Shown here: piece by piece, positions 31,923 through 41,441 of the stretch
How positions within the stretch are numbered: the stretch's first letter is position 1
How the letters are laid out: each line of letters begins with the position of its first letter
NCBI GenBank assembly: GCA_019351895.1
Contig: JABBOH010000010.1
Span: forward strand, 54,926-118,925
Origin: Pseudomonadota bacterium
Lineage (GTDB): Bacteria > Pseudomonadota > Alphaproteobacteria > Acetobacterales > Acetobacteraceae
Direction of reading: 5' to 3'
Length of the DNA stretch: 64,000 bases
Notes under the pieces: generated by a model
Database searches by the model: none
What the model was told of the DNA's origin: nothing
The model's input: only the letters and a program-made list of their open reading frames with translations
Translations under genes and position numbers: made by a program

Positions 31923-33368
31923 ATGACCCTGACGGATCTCGAAGCCCGGGTGCGGGCGGACCTCGCCTGCCTCGACTACCCGGCGCACCCTTGGGTCCCG
32001 CAACGCCATCACGACCGTGGCGCCGTGCTCGACGTGCTCATCATCGGCGCCGGCCAGGGCGGGCTCTCGACAGCTTTTGCCCTGATGCGGGAGAAGATCA
32101 CCAACGTTCTGGTGGTGGATAAGGCGGTGCGCGGCGAGGAGGGCGTCTGGACGACCTTCGCTCGCATGGTCACGCTCCGCACGCCGAAGCACGTCTGCGG
32201 CCCCGACCTCGGCATCGGCAGCCTGACGCCCCGTGCCTGGTACGAGGCGCGGTTCGGCGCCGCCGCCTGGGAGGGTCTCGGCAAGATCCCGCGTGAACGC
32301 TGGCAGGACTACCTCAACTGGTACCGCCATGTGCTCGACCTGCCGGTGCGGAACGAAACCGCCATTGTCGCGATCGGACCGGAGGGCGACCTCCTGTCCG
32401 CCACAACCGACAGCGGCGAGGTGCTGCTGGCGCGCAAGATCGTGCTGGCGACCGGCATCGCCGGTAGCGGCGCCTGGCATATCCCGGACTTCATCGAGAC
32501 CAACCTGCCGCGCGAGCGCTGGGGCCATACCTCCGACACGATCGATTTCGCGGCCCTCGCGGGGAAGCGCGTTGGCGTGCTGGGCGCTGGGGCCTCGGCT
32601 TTCGACAATGCCGCGATGGCGCTGGAAGCCGGCGCCGGACGTGTGCAGCTTTGCGTCCGCCGCCGGTTGCTGCCGCGGGTGAATCCCTATCGCTGGATGG
32701 AATCCGCGGGTTTCCTCGGCCAGTTCGCCGACCTCCCGGACCTCATGCGCTGGCGCTTCATGCGGCACATCTTCACCATGAACCAGCCGCCGCCGCCCGA
32801 TACCGTCGCCCGCTGCGCGGCCTTCCCGCAGTTCTCCGCCCACCCCGGCACGCCCTGGCTCGACGCACGCATGGAGGGCGATGAGGTCCGCATCAAGACG
32901 CCCGTGGGCGAACTTGCCTTCGATTACGTCATCATCGGCGCGGGCTTCGTGCTCGACGCCTCGCGCCGGCCGGAACTGCGCGCTTTCGCGCCCTTTATCG
33001 CCAAATGGGCCGACCGCTTCACCGCGCCGCCCGGAGAGGAAGACGCGACCCTCGCCTCCTACCCTTATCTATCGAGGAGCTTCGCCTTCACCGAACGCGA
33101 GCCCGGGACCGCGCCGGCGCTCGCCAATCTGCACAACTTCACCTTCGGCGCGACGCCCAGCATGGGGCTGTCCGGGGCCTCCATCAGCGGATTGAAGTTC
33201 GGCGTCCGCCGGCTGGTGGACGCGATCTCGCGCGACTTCTTCCTGGAAGATGCGGAAACGCACTACCTCAGCCTCCTCCGCTACGACGATCATGAGCTGA
33301 CCGAAGCGTCCTGGCCCGACACCGGGATCGGCGAACCACTCAGCAGACTTGATGCGATAACGGAATGA
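31923..33368 (+). CDS. FAD/NAD(P)-dependent monooxygenase-like oxidoreductase
   Basis: The 481 residues have two Rossmann sites as in flavin-containing monooxygenases: FAD-binding VLIIGAGQGGLSTAFALMRE (about 40-60) and a second nucleotide site RVGVLGAGASAFDNAAMALE (about 215-235). In between are VRGEEGVWTTFARMVTLRTP and the ATG region; later comes FDYVIIGAGFVLDASRRPEL. Such enzymes hydroxylate N or S atoms or do Baeyer-Villiger chemistry. It overlaps the next gene by ATGA, so the pair probably acts in one pathway with a methyltransferase. The start at 31923 follows homology to the domain; the ribosome site is weak. Confidence 0.85.
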   Translation: MTLTDLEARVRADLACLDYPAHPWVPQRHHDRGAVLDVLIIGAGQGGLSTAFALMREKITNVLVVDKAVRGEEGVWTTFARMVTLRTPKHVCGPDLGIGSLTPRAWYEARFGAAAWEGLGKIPRERWQDYLNWYRHVLDLPVRNETAIVAIGPEGDLLSATTDSGEVLLARKIVLATGIAGSGAWHIPDFIETNLPRERWGHTSDTIDFAALAGKRVGVLGAGASAFDNAAMALEAGAGRVQLCVRRRLLPRVNPYRWMESAGFLGQFADLPDLMRWRFMRHIFTMNQPPPPDTVARCAAFPQFSAHPGTPWLDARMEGDEVRIKTPVGELAFDYVIIGAGFVLDASRRPELRAFAPFIAKWADRFTAPPGEEDATLASYPYLSRSFAFTEREPGTAPALANLHNFTFGATPSMGLSGASISGLKFGVRRLVDAISRDFFLEDAETHYLSLLRYDDHELTEASWPDTGIGEPLSRLDAITE

Positions 33369-34615
33369 ATATACCCTGGCGCCAGATGGGCCAGGAGATG
33401 CGGCGGATGGTATCAGATAGCGGCGGCCACGACGCAGCCGGCACTCTCGAGGCACTGGCAAGCCCCGCGCTCGATCCTCTTTTCTGGCCCCAAGCGCGAA
33501 CCGCTGTGCCGAGCGCATGGCACGGCCATGTCCCGTTTGCCCAATGGCTAGTGGCGGCGGCGCGGCCCGGGCTGATCGTCGAACTCGGCACGCACAACGC
33601 TGTCTCCTACTCGGCCTTTTGCGAGACCGTCCTGCGCGAGAGATTGCCGAGCCGCTGCTACGCGGTGGACAGCTGGGCGGGAGACGAGCACGCGGGCCTC
33701 TACGGCGAGGCGATCTACACGGAGTTGCGGGCGTTCCACGACGCACGGTACGGCGCCTTCTCCGAACTGCTGCGCATGACCTTCGACGAGGCGCGGGCCG
33801 TGATCCCGGATGACGCCGTCGACCTCCTGCACATCGACGGCTTTCACAGCTACGACGCGGTTCAGCACGATTTCCAAGGTTGGGCGAGCAAGCTCTCGCC
33901 CCGCGCCGTGGTGTTGTTTCATGATACTAACGTGCTGGAACCGGGCTTCGGCGTCGCCCGCTTCTGGGCGGAAATCCGTGGCCGGTACCCCTCCTTCGAG
34001 TTTCTCCACGGCCACGGGCTCGGCGTGCTGGCGGTAGGAGGCGAGGCACCGGCGGCCGTTCTGACCCTCTGCGGCCTCAGTGACCCGTCGGCCACCGCCA
34101 TACTGCGCGATCGCTTCGCTTCCATCGCCCGGACGCACGTCCTGGAGTTTGCCATGCGAGAAGCGCTGCGGCAGCAGGAACAGGCGCTGCAGGGCGAGAT
34201 GGGTGGGCTACGCCAAAGCCTGAACGCGTCCCAGCAGGCGCGGGCCGCGGCGGAGAGCCGGCTTCTCGTGCAGGAGCACACAATCGGCACTCTCGAGGAA
34301 TCGCTTCGTGAGGCGCAGGAGAAGGCGCGCGAGCTGGAGGCGGGCCGGGTCGAAGATCGGCTCGAAAACCGGCGGCAGCAGGCGGCACTTGAAGCGCGGA
34401 TCGCCGCCCTCGGAGATCAGGCGGTGGAGGTCGACGCCTTGCGTGGCCATCTGGCGGCGGCGCGGGCGGATGCGAAAGCGGCTCGCGGGCAGGCGCCTCC
34501 GCTCCCGGGCGACGCTACTATGGCGGCCACCGGCACGATCGCGCTCACCGCGCCGGGCGCATGGGCTTGGACATCACCTTTGAACGGCTTGCGCCGAAGG
34601 CCGTCCCGCCACTAG
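33365..34615 (+). CDS. SAM-dependent methyltransferase with C-terminal coiled coil
   Basis: Residues about 60-235 form a class I methyltransferase of the Methyltransf_24 type: LIVELGTHNAVSYSAFCETV (SAM loop), CYAVDSWAGDEH, DLLHIDGFHSYDAVQHDFQG and AVVLFHDTNV. From about 255 to 385 the chain is a long heptad-rich coiled coil (REALRQQEQALQGEMGGLRQ and on), then a short tail of low complexity. Proteins of this build occur in glycan and surface-polymer loci. Its ATG overlaps the monooxygenase stop (ATGA). Target unknown. Confidence 0.8.
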   Translation: MNIPWRQMGQEMRRMVSDSGGHDAAGTLEALASPALDPLFWPQARTAVPSAWHGHVPFAQWLVAAARPGLIVELGTHNAVSYSAFCETVLRERLPSRCYAVDSWAGDEHAGLYGEAIYTELRAFHDARYGAFSELLRMTFDEARAVIPDDAVDLLHIDGFHSYDAVQHDFQGWASKLSPRAVVLFHDTNVLEPGFGVARFWAEIRGRYPSFEFLHGHGLGVLAVGGEAPAAVLTLCGLSDPSATAILRDRFASIARTHVLEFAMREALRQQEQALQGEMGGLRQSLNASQQARAAAESRLLVQEHTIGTLEESLREAQEKARELEAGRVEDRLENRRQQAALEARIAALGDQAVEVDALRGHLAAARADAKAARGQAPPLPGDATMAATGTIALTAPGAWAWTSPLNGLRRRPSRH

Positions 34616-34915
34616 GCGCTGCCTCATCGACTTCGAGGGCCGCCCTACCAAAAGGGCGTAGTCACTCGTCAAGCGGCAACCAGGGCGTAAGTACCTCGCG
34701 GTGATGCGTTGCGCGTTGGCCCTGGCGATGCCACGGTCTTGCCACGACTGGACCTGGCGATGAGGATGATGTCGCCCTCAGCGCGGCGGGCCCGGAGCGG
34801 CGAGCCGAGGATCGCGGCGCCAATCGGGCGGCGGCGAGGCGCAGAGCTTGTGCGAAGGCCTTGGATACCCCTGGTACGGGGGCGCTGTTGGGCCGCGTTT
34901 TGTGAAGCAGGTGGA
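34616..34915. other. Intergenic region before the SorC-type regulator
   Basis: 300 bp with no gene I can support. The frame of the regulator is open far upstream (to 34709), but the extra residues are Arg/Gly-rich, do not resemble a domain and lack a ribosome site. No transposase remnant or tRNA is seen. Confidence 0.4.
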
Positions 34916-35947
34916 ATGAAGATCGAGCCCCAGAAGTCAGCCCCTTTGACGGTCAATCTGGCCCATGAAACCGACGACGCGCTGATCGTGCGCACCGCCT
35001 GGCTCTACTACATGGCCGGGCTCAACCAGGAGGAGACCGCGACCCGGCTGGGTCTGCACCGCACCCGGGTCAACCGGCTGCTGGCGGAGGCGCGGGAACG
35101 TGGGCTCGTCAGCATCACGATCCAGCACGACAGCGCGCGTGAACTGCAGACCGAGCACGACATCGCGCAGTATTACGGGCTGGACTTCTGCCTCGCGACG
35201 CCGCGCATCGGCTTCGAGGATATCGCGGCGAACCCGTCGCTTACGACGGCTCAGGGTATGATCAGCCGCCGCGCTGTGGGCAGCGCGGGCGCGAACTTCC
35301 TCCGCGGCAAGCTTTCCCAGGGCCCGATCACGATCGGCGTGAGCTGGGGCCGCACGATCGAACAGGTCGCGCTGCATCTATCGGGGGTCCGCAACCCCGA
35401 GGCGCGCTTCGTCTCGCTCATGGGGTCGCTGACCCGGAACTCGGCCTCCAACCCGTTCGAGGTCGTGCAGGCGCTGGCCGCGCGAACCGGTGGGGAAGGC
35501 CACTTCCTGCCGGTGCCCTTCATCGCTGACTCCGAGGCGGATCGCGATGTCCTGATATCGCAGCGCACCGTTGCCGATGCCCTCAGCATCGCGCGCACCG
35601 CCGATCTCTACATCGTCAGCATTGGCGAACTCACCGAGAATTCGTCGCTGCGGACGCAGAACATGATCACGGTCGAGGAACTCCGCACGGCGCGCGAAGG
35701 CGGCGCGGTATGCGACACGCTCGGCAAGCTCTTCGCCAGTGATGGCCGTCCTATCGACCATGACATCAACAGTCGCGCGATCGCGGTCGACATCGAGGAA
35801 ATTCGCGGCCGGGACATCGTTCTGCTCAGCGGCGGCCTTGAAAAGATCGATGCTATCCAGGCGGTGCTCAGCAGCGGGCTGATCCGCGGCCTGATCATCG
35901 ACGGCGACACGGCGCAGGTGCTGGCGCGGCGCTGCGGCAGGTCATGA
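34916..35947 (+). CDS. SorC/DeoR-type sugar-binding transcriptional regulator
   Basis: The 343 residues have an N-terminal helix-turn-helix (about 20-62: WLYYMAGLNQEETATRLGLH, RTRVNRLLAEARERGLV) and the C-terminal SorC effector-binding fold (ITIGVSWGRTIEQVALHLSG, ARFVSLMGSLTR, IVSIGELTE, DINSRAIAVDIEEIRGRDIV, VLSSGLIRGLIIDGDTAQVL). Such proteins sense phosphorylated sugars. The start has AGGTGG next to the ATG. It overlaps the lipocalin gene by ATGA. Its regulon is not shown: the nearby glgC-glgA and the sugar ABC operon are candidates. Confidence 0.93.
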   Translation: MKIEPQKSAPLTVNLAHETDDALIVRTAWLYYMAGLNQEETATRLGLHRTRVNRLLAEARERGLVSITIQHDSARELQTEHDIAQYYGLDFCLATPRIGFEDIAANPSLTTAQGMISRRAVGSAGANFLRGKLSQGPITIGVSWGRTIEQVALHLSGVRNPEARFVSLMGSLTRNSASNPFEVVQALAARTGGEGHFLPVPFIADSEADRDVLISQRTVADALSIARTADLYIVSIGELTENSSLRTQNMITVEELRTAREGGAVCDTLGKLFASDGRPIDHDINSRAIAVDIEEIRGRDIVLLSGGLEKIDAIQAVLSSGLIRGLIIDGDTAQVLARRCGRS

Positions 35948-36558
35948 CCGCAGGCGGTCAGATGCCGGGGTCCGCGGCGCGAGCGTCCGAGAAGGGTGGC
36001 TCGGGCGTGCCGAGACTGACGATCGCGGCGCTGGCCCTGCTCGTGGCCGGGCTTGGCATCGTCAGCAGCATAGGACGAACCGGCCGTCAGGCGCCACCCC
36101 CTAGGCCCGCGAAGCGCGTCGACCTCGACCGCTATCTCGGCCGATGGCACGAATTCGCGCGCTACGAGAATTGGTTCGAGCGGGGGTCGGAAGCGGTAAC
36201 GGCGGAATACTCACTGCGTTCGGATGGGCTCATTCGCGTCGTCAATTCGAGCCACAAGGGCGGTCCCTCAGGTCCGTTGCGGCAAGCAAAGGCACGCGCG
36301 CGTGTCGTTCCCGATTCAGGTAACGCAAAGCTGAAGGTCGCTTTTTTCGGCCCATTCTTCTTTGGGAATTATTGGGTGCTGGACCATGCCGACGACTATA
36401 CTTGGTCGATCGTGGGTGAAGGCTCCCGCCGTTATCTCTGGATCCTGACCCGCGCGCCGGTGCCGCCGCCGGCGCTGCAACAGACGCTCGTGGAGCGTAT
36501 CGCCGCGCTCGGCTACGATCCGGCGCGGCTGCATCGGACGCGCCATCCAGCCGAGTGA
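35944..36558 (+). CDS. Blc-type bacterial lipocalin, membrane-anchored
   Basis: The 204 residues begin with a hydrophobic anchor or uncleaved signal (about 23-46, LTIAALALLVAGLGIVSSI), then the lipocalin barrel: LDRYLGRWHEFARYENWFER (GxW motif), VTAEYSLRSDGLIRVVNSS, LKVAFFGPFFFGNYWVLDHA and WILTRAP. Blc proteins are usually lipoproteins of the outer membrane that bind fatty or lysophospholipid ligands. There is no lipobox cysteine here, so the anchor would be a helix. It overlaps the regulator gene by four bases and precedes glgC by 87 bp. Confidence 0.9.
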   Translation: MTAGGQMPGSAARASEKGGSGVPRLTIAALALLVAGLGIVSSIGRTGRQAPPPRPAKRVDLDRYLGRWHEFARYENWFERGSEAVTAEYSLRSDGLIRVVNSSHKGGPSGPLRQAKARARVVPDSGNAKLKVAFFGPFFFGNYWVLDHADDYTWSIVGEGSRRYLWILTRAPVPPPALQQTLVERIAALGYDPARLHRTRHPAE

Positions 36559-36645
36559 GGGTTCGCCACCCGCCCATGCTTGCGCCGCATGCTGCCTTCT
36601 GTTCCCCTGGTACCGAGACCAAGGTCGCATCCGGGAGGAACAAAA

Positions 36646-37917
36646 ATGCATGAAAGAGTGAAGCCGGTATCGCCACTGTCGCGAACCGCCATGGCCTACG
36701 TGCTCGCAGGCGGCCGTGGAAGCCGGCTGATGGAGATGACCGACCGGCGCGCGAAGCCTGCGGTTTATTTCGGATGCAAATCACGCATCATTGATTTCGC
36801 TCTCTCCAACGCGCTGAACTCGGGCATTCGCCGCATTGCGGTCGCGACACAATACAAGGCGCACAGCCTCATCCGCCACATGCAGCGCGGTTGGGATTTC
36901 CTTCGGCCGGAGCGCAACGAGAGCTTCGACATCCTGCCCGCCAGTCAGCGCGTGAGCGAAACACAATGGTATGCAGGCACCGCCGATGCGGTGTTCCAGA
37001 ACATCGACATTATCGAAAGCTACGGGCCGCCCGAACACATCGTCATCCTGGCCGGGGATCACGTTTATAAAATGGACTACGAGCTCATGCTGCAGGAGCA
37101 TGAGGACAACAACGCCGATGTGACCGTCGCCTGCCTGGAAGTGCCCAAGGCCGACGCTCCCGGTTTCGGCGTCGTCGGCGTGGACGGCAACGACCGCATC
37201 ATCTCGTTCCTGGAAAAACCCAAGGACCCGCCGACGATGCCGGACAATCCCGCGATGTCCTTCGCCAGCATGGGCATCTACGTGTTCCGCACGAAGTTCC
37301 TGTTCGAGCAGCTGCGGCGGGACGCGGCCGATGAACGATCAAGCCGCGACTTCGGCAAGGACATCATCCCCTTCCTCGTCGAGCAGGGCCGCGCCTATGC
37401 CCACCGTTTCACCGAATCCTGCGTCCGGACGGATGCGCAGTCGGAAACCTATTGGCGCGATGTCGGCACGATCGATGCCTATTGGCAGGCCAACATCGAC
37501 CTCACAGACGTGGTGCCGCCGCTCGATCTCTATGACGCGAGCTGGCCGATCTGGAGCTACGCGGAGCTCACCCCACCCGCGAAATTCGTCCATGACGTGG
37601 GCGAGCGGCGTGGCGAGGCGGTCGCCTCGCTGGTATCGGGAGGCTGCATCGTCTCGGGCTCGCGCGTCCGGCGTTCGCTGTTGTTCACAGGCGTTCGTGC
37701 GAACTCCTTCTCGTCGGTGGAAGGCGGCGTGATCCTCCCCTACGCCAACATCTCCCGCAACGCGCATCTCACGAACGTCATCGTCGATGCCGGGGTCACG
37801 ATCCCCGAGGGGCTGGTCGTGGGCCAGGATCCGGAACTCGACGCACGCCGGTTCCGGCGTTCGACCATGGGCATCTGCCTCATCACCCAGCCGATGATCG
37901 ACGCGCTCGACCTATGA
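36646..37917 (+). CDS. glgC: Glucose-1-phosphate adenylyltransferase
   Basis: GlgC makes ADP-glucose, the first committed step of glycogen synthesis, and is usually the allosteric control point. The 423 residues carry [20 protein letters not shown] (nucleotide binding), [74 protein letters not shown], and a C-terminal left-handed helix domain ([20 protein letters not shown]). The start at 36646 has a textbook GGGAGGAA site. Its stop overlaps the second glgA (ATGA). Confidence 0.98.
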   Translation: MHERVKPVSPLSRTAMAYVLAGGRGSRLMEMTDRRAKPAVYFGCKSRIIDFALSNALNSGIRRIAVATQYKAHSLIRHMQRGWDFLRPERNESFDILPASQRVSETQWYAGTADAVFQNIDIIESYGPPEHIVILAGDHVYKMDYELMLQEHEDNNADVTVACLEVPKADAPGFGVVGVDGNDRIISFLEKPKDPPTMPDNPAMSFASMGIYVFRTKFLFEQLRRDAADERSSRDFGKDIIPFLVEQGRAYAHRFTESCVRTDAQSETYWRDVGTIDAYWQANIDLTDVVPPLDLYDASWPIWSYAELTPPAKFVHDVGERRGEAVASLVSGGCIVSGSRVRRSLLFTGVRANSFSSVEGGVILPYANISRNAHLTNVIVDAGVTIPEGLVVGQDPELDARRFRRSTMGICLITQPMIDALDL

Positions 37918-39347
37918 GCAAGCTTCAGGTCCTGGCGGTCGCGTCCGAGTTCTACCCGCTGGTGAAGACAGGCGGTCTGGCAGATGTCGCGGGCGCCCTT
38001 CCGGGGGCGCTGACCGAAGAGGATGTCACCGTCACCACGCTGCTGCCGGGCTATCCCGCCGTGCTCGCCGGTCTGCAGGGGGCAGAGGCGGTGCTGGAGA
38101 GGCCCGATCTCTTCGGCGGGCCGGCGCGTCTCGTCGCCGGCCGATCCGAGGGCGCACGCATCCTCGCGATCGAGGCGCCGCATCTCTTCGGACGCGACGG
38201 CAATCCCTATGTCGATGGGCGGGGGGTCGACTGGCCCGACAACGCCCAGCGCTTCGCGGCCCTGGCGCGGGTCGGCGCCGATCTCGCGCGCGGGCTGATC
38301 CCCGGCTGGCGGCCGGATGTGGTGCATGGTCACGACTGGCAGGCGGGGCTCGTGCCCGCCTACCTCCGCTTCACGGAAGGCCCCGCCGCCCCATTCGTGA
38401 TGACCATCCATAACCTCGCCTTCGGCGGCCGGTTTTCGTCGGACATCTTGCCGTCGCTCGGCCTCCCCTGGGGCGCCTACTCGCTCGACGGCGTCGAATA
38501 TTATGGCGCCATCGGGTTTCTCAAAGCGGGCGTGCGGCTCGCGGACCGGATAACCACGGTGTCGCCGACCTATGCCCGGGAAATTTGTACGCCCGAAGGC
38601 GGCTTCGGGATGGACGGGCTGCTGCGCGCGCGGGGGGCCGACCTCTCGGGCATCCTCAACGGCATCGATACGACAGTATGGAACCCGGGAAAGGATGCGG
38701 CGCTGCCGCAGACCTTCACCCGCAAGACGCTTGATGACCGGGCGGCAAACAAGGCAGCCCTCTGCGCCCGGTTCGGGCTCAAGCCCGACGCGCTCCTGTT
38801 CGGCGTGGTCAGCCGACTGACGACCCAGAAGGGCCTCGACCTGCTGCCCGCCAGCCTGCCGACGCTGCGCAGGCTCGGGGCCGCCATCGTTATCCTCGGT
38901 GCGGGACAGCCCGAGCTGGAGCAGGCGATCCAGTTGGCGGCGCAACCCGGCGAGATGGGGCTGTTCCTCGGCTACGACGAACATCTGGCGCATCTGATCT
39001 ATGGCGGCGCGGATGCGCTGCTCATCCCGTCGCGCTTTGAGCCCTGCGGCCTGACCCAGCTTTGCGCGATGCGCTACGGCTGCCTGCCGGTGGTGACCCG
39101 CGTCGGCGGACTGGCCGATACCGTGATCGACGCCAATGAGGCGGCCTTGGCAGCGGAAGTCGCGACCGGCTTCCAGATGCCGGTCGCTGATACCGCGTCC
39201 CTCGATCTGGTGCTGGAGCGCGTGGCCGCCGTCTGGGAGGACCAGGACGCCTGGACGCGGATGCAGCGGAACGCGATGAAGGCGGAAGTTGGCTGGGCGC
39301 GGTCGGCTGCGCGCTACGCGGCGCTGTTTCGCGAGCTGGCCGCGTAA
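37914..39347 (+). CDS. glgA: Glycogen synthase, second copy
   Basis: The 477 residues form another GT5 glycogen synthase: [74 protein letters not shown] and [14 protein letters not shown]. It is coupled to glgC by an ATGA overlap, which suggests that this copy is the main biosynthetic one, while the copy at 21036-22523 is grouped with glycogen breakdown genes. The two differ over much of their length, so they are old paralogues or separately acquired rather than a recent duplication. Confidence 0.97.
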   Translation: MSKLQVLAVASEFYPLVKTGGLADVAGALPGALTEEDVTVTTLLPGYPAVLAGLQGAEAVLERPDLFGGPARLVAGRSEGARILAIEAPHLFGRDGNPYVDGRGVDWPDNAQRFAALARVGADLARGLIPGWRPDVVHGHDWQAGLVPAYLRFTEGPAAPFVMTIHNLAFGGRFSSDILPSLGLPWGAYSLDGVEYYGAIGFLKAGVRLADRITTVSPTYAREICTPEGGFGMDGLLRARGADLSGILNGIDTTVWNPGKDAALPQTFTRKTLDDRAANKAALCARFGLKPDALLFGVVSRLTTQKGLDLLPASLPTLRRLGAAIVILGAGQPELEQAIQLAAQPGEMGLFLGYDEHLAHLIYGGADALLIPSRFEPCGLTQLCAMRYGCLPVVTRVGGLADTVIDANEAALAAEVATGFQMPVADTASLDLVLERVAAVWEDQDAWTRMQRNAMKAEVGWARSAARYAALFRELAA

Positions 39348-39375
39348 CGACGCGCTGTGGACGCCGGCAGGCGGC

Positions 39376-40431
39376 TCAGGCTCTGGCGCCGCCTCGCCCC
39401 GGCAGCATCGGCCGCAGCCAGGCCCAGACGCGACCCACCCCGGCGACCCCCAACAGGATCGCGCCCCACAAGGCGAGGCTCAGGAACTGGCTGATGTTGA
39501 GCAGATTGGCCGATGTCGACACCAGCTGCAGGATCACCAGCGAGAGCACGAGCCCGCTGACCTTCCCGAAGCCGCCCGCAGGGTCGATGCCGCCGAGCAC
39601 GGCCGCGAGGATTGTGATGAGGAGGTAGCTTTCGCCGTAGGCCGCGTTGGCGGAGTTGAAGCGCGCCATCATCAGCAGGCCCGCGACTGCCGAGAGCGTC
39701 GCCGACAGCATGTAGACCTTCACGAGAACGCGCCGCGTGTCGATGCCCGAATAGCGCACCGCCTGCTGGTTGGAGCCAAGCATCGCGACGATATTGCCGA
39801 AGGGCGTGCGCGTCAGCAGCACGCCCACGGGAATTGCGACGGCCACGAAGACGATCACGACCATCGGCACGCCGGCGATCGACCCGTTGCCGATGAAGAC
39901 CATGAAGGGCGGGAACCCGGCGATGACGCCGCCATGGGTAAGGCCGACGGCGATGCCCTTCACCATCGTCATGGTGCCAAGCGTCGCGAGGATGGGTGAG
40001 ACGCCGAGATAGGCGATCACCGTGCCGTTGAGCAGCCCGACCAACCCCGCAACGCAAAAGGCCGCCAGCAGCGCCGCGATGTGCCATGCGAAGACGCTCG
40101 CCCCGCCGCCGGTCAGCCCGAAATGGGTGAAGACATAGGCGGCTGCCAGTGCCGAGAGATTGGCGGTCGCGATGATCGAGAGATCGAGGCCGCCCGACAG
40201 CAGCGGGATCATCATGGCGAGCGACAGCACGCCAAGCTCCGGCAGCTGGAATGCCATGGATCGCACGGCGGTGGCGTTGAACAGCTTGCCGCCGAGAAGA
40301 AGCGCGAACAGCACCAGCAGCACCGCGAGCAGCGTGAACAGCCGCATGAGGACGGGGCTCGGCCGCAGCCGCGCCATCGGCGTCGCGCGCGGGGAGGCAG
40401 GCGGCATCCGTGTCGCGAGATCCTGGCTCAT
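39376..40431 (-). CDS. Sugar ABC transporter permease (second)
   Basis: The 351 residues are a BPD_transp_2 (RbsC-like) permease with about nine membrane segments: VLMRLFTLLAVLLVLFALLL, LGVLSLAMMIPLLSGGLDLS (family motif with SGGLDLS), AAFCVAGLVGLLNGTVIAYL and the EAA-like loop VSPILATLGTMTMVKGIAVG. It starts at 40431, where ATG overlaps the TGA of the other permease. Two different permeases suggest a heterodimeric channel. It is last in the operon and faces glgA across 28 bp. Confidence 0.95.
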   Translation of the reverse strand: MSQDLATRMPPASPRATPMARLRPSPVLMRLFTLLAVLLVLFALLLGGKLFNATAVRSMAFQLPELGVLSLAMMIPLLSGGLDLSIIATANLSALAAAYVFTHFGLTGGGASVFAWHIAALLAAFCVAGLVGLLNGTVIAYLGVSPILATLGTMTMVKGIAVGLTHGGVIAGFPPFMVFIGNGSIAGVPMVVIVFVAVAIPVGVLLTRTPFGNIVAMLGSNQQAVRYSGIDTRRVLVKVYMLSATLSAVAGLLMMARFNSANAAYGESYLLITILAAVLGGIDPAGGFGKVSGLVLSLVILQLVSTSANLLNISQFLSLALWGAILLGVAGVGRVWAWLRPMLPGRGGARA

Positions 40432-41441
40432 GCCATGACCCTCCGCGCGGCGGCGCGGTGGCGTTGGCGTTCCACCGCCAGCGCGCTGACGGCGATCAGG
40501 ATGACCGCGCCGGTGAAGCATTGCGACCAGTACGAGGGCACGCCCAGCAGCAGCAGCCCGTTCTGCAGGAAGGCCAGCAGCATGACGCCGAGGATGGTGC
40601 CCCAGACCGTGCCGACGCCGCCGGTGAGGCTCGCCCCGCCGAGAACGACGGCCGCCAGCACGTCGAGCTCCCGCCCGACGAGCGCATTGGGTGAGACCGA
40701 CTGCGCATCCTGCGCCTGGATCAGCGACGCCATGCCCGCGACGAAGCCCATGTAGCCATAGACGAGCAGGTTGAGCCGGAAGACCTTGATGCCGACGCGC
40801 TTGGCCGCCTCGACATTGCTGCCGAGCGCATAGATCTGGCGACCGATATTGGTGCGGGTGAGCAGGATCGCCGTCAGCACGAAGGCGCCGATCAGCCCGA
40901 TCATCTGCAGATTGAAGACGTAAGGGGTCTGGTCGGCGTCGGTATAGACCACCCAGCTCGCCCCGTTCACGAACCAGTCGGGCAGCGAGAAGATCTCGTT
41001 GCCATGCGTGAAGAACATCAGCAGACCGAAGAAGACGTTCAGCGTCGCGATGGTGACGATGATGCTGGAGAGGCCGAGCGTGCCGATCAGCACGGCGTTG
41101 AGCAGGCCGCAGGCTATGCCTATCGCGGCCGAGATGGCGATGACCTCGATCCAGCCGACATGAAAATGATTGGCGACGGTCATCGCAATGTATTGCGCCA
41201 CCGAGGCCGTGGCGGTGAAGGAGATGTCGATACCGCCGGAAATCAGCACGACGAGCAAGCCCGCGGCCAGCATGCCGGAAAAGGCATAGGAGGTCAGCAG
41301 GTCGACCATGTTCTGCAGGCTGAAGAACGACCGCGTCGCCAGCGACAGGAACACCGCAAGCGCGACCACGACCAGCAGCAGCTTGCCCTCATGGCTGTGG
41401 AGAAGACTGGCGCCGATCATCGTCCGTGACGTCTTAGGCAT
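40428..41441 (-). CDS. Sugar ABC transporter permease (first)
   Basis: The 337-residue membrane protein belongs to the same RbsC-like family: FSGMLAAGLLVVLISGGIDI (SGGIDIS motif), IGIACGLLNAVLIGTLGLSS, IVTIATLNVFFGLLMFF and AAVVLGGASLTGGVGTVWGT. It begins inside the end of the ATPase gene (8-bp overlap) and overlaps the second permease by four bases. It should pair with the other permease in the inner membrane to pass sugar delivered by the periplasmic binding protein. Confidence 0.95.
   Translation of the reverse strand: MPKTSRTMIGASLLHSHEGKLLLVVVALAVFLSLATRSFFSLQNMVDLLTSYAFSGMLAAGLLVVLISGGIDISFTATASVAQYIAMTVANHFHVGWIEVIAISAAIGIACGLLNAVLIGTLGLSSIIVTIATLNVFFGLLMFFTHGNEIFSLPDWFVNGASWVVYTDADQTPYVFNLQMIGLIGAFVLTAILLTRTNIGRQIYALGSNVEAAKRVGIKVFRLNLLVYGYMGFVAGMASLIQAQDAQSVSPNALVGRELDVLAAVVLGGASLTGGVGTVWGTILGVMLLAFLQNGLLLLGVPSYWSQCFTGAVILIAVSALAVERQRHRAAARRVMA

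Noticed and set aside
34709..34915. N-terminal extension of the SorC regulator
   Set aside because: The extra residues are unlike any SorC protein, and the ATG at 34916 has its own ribosome site.
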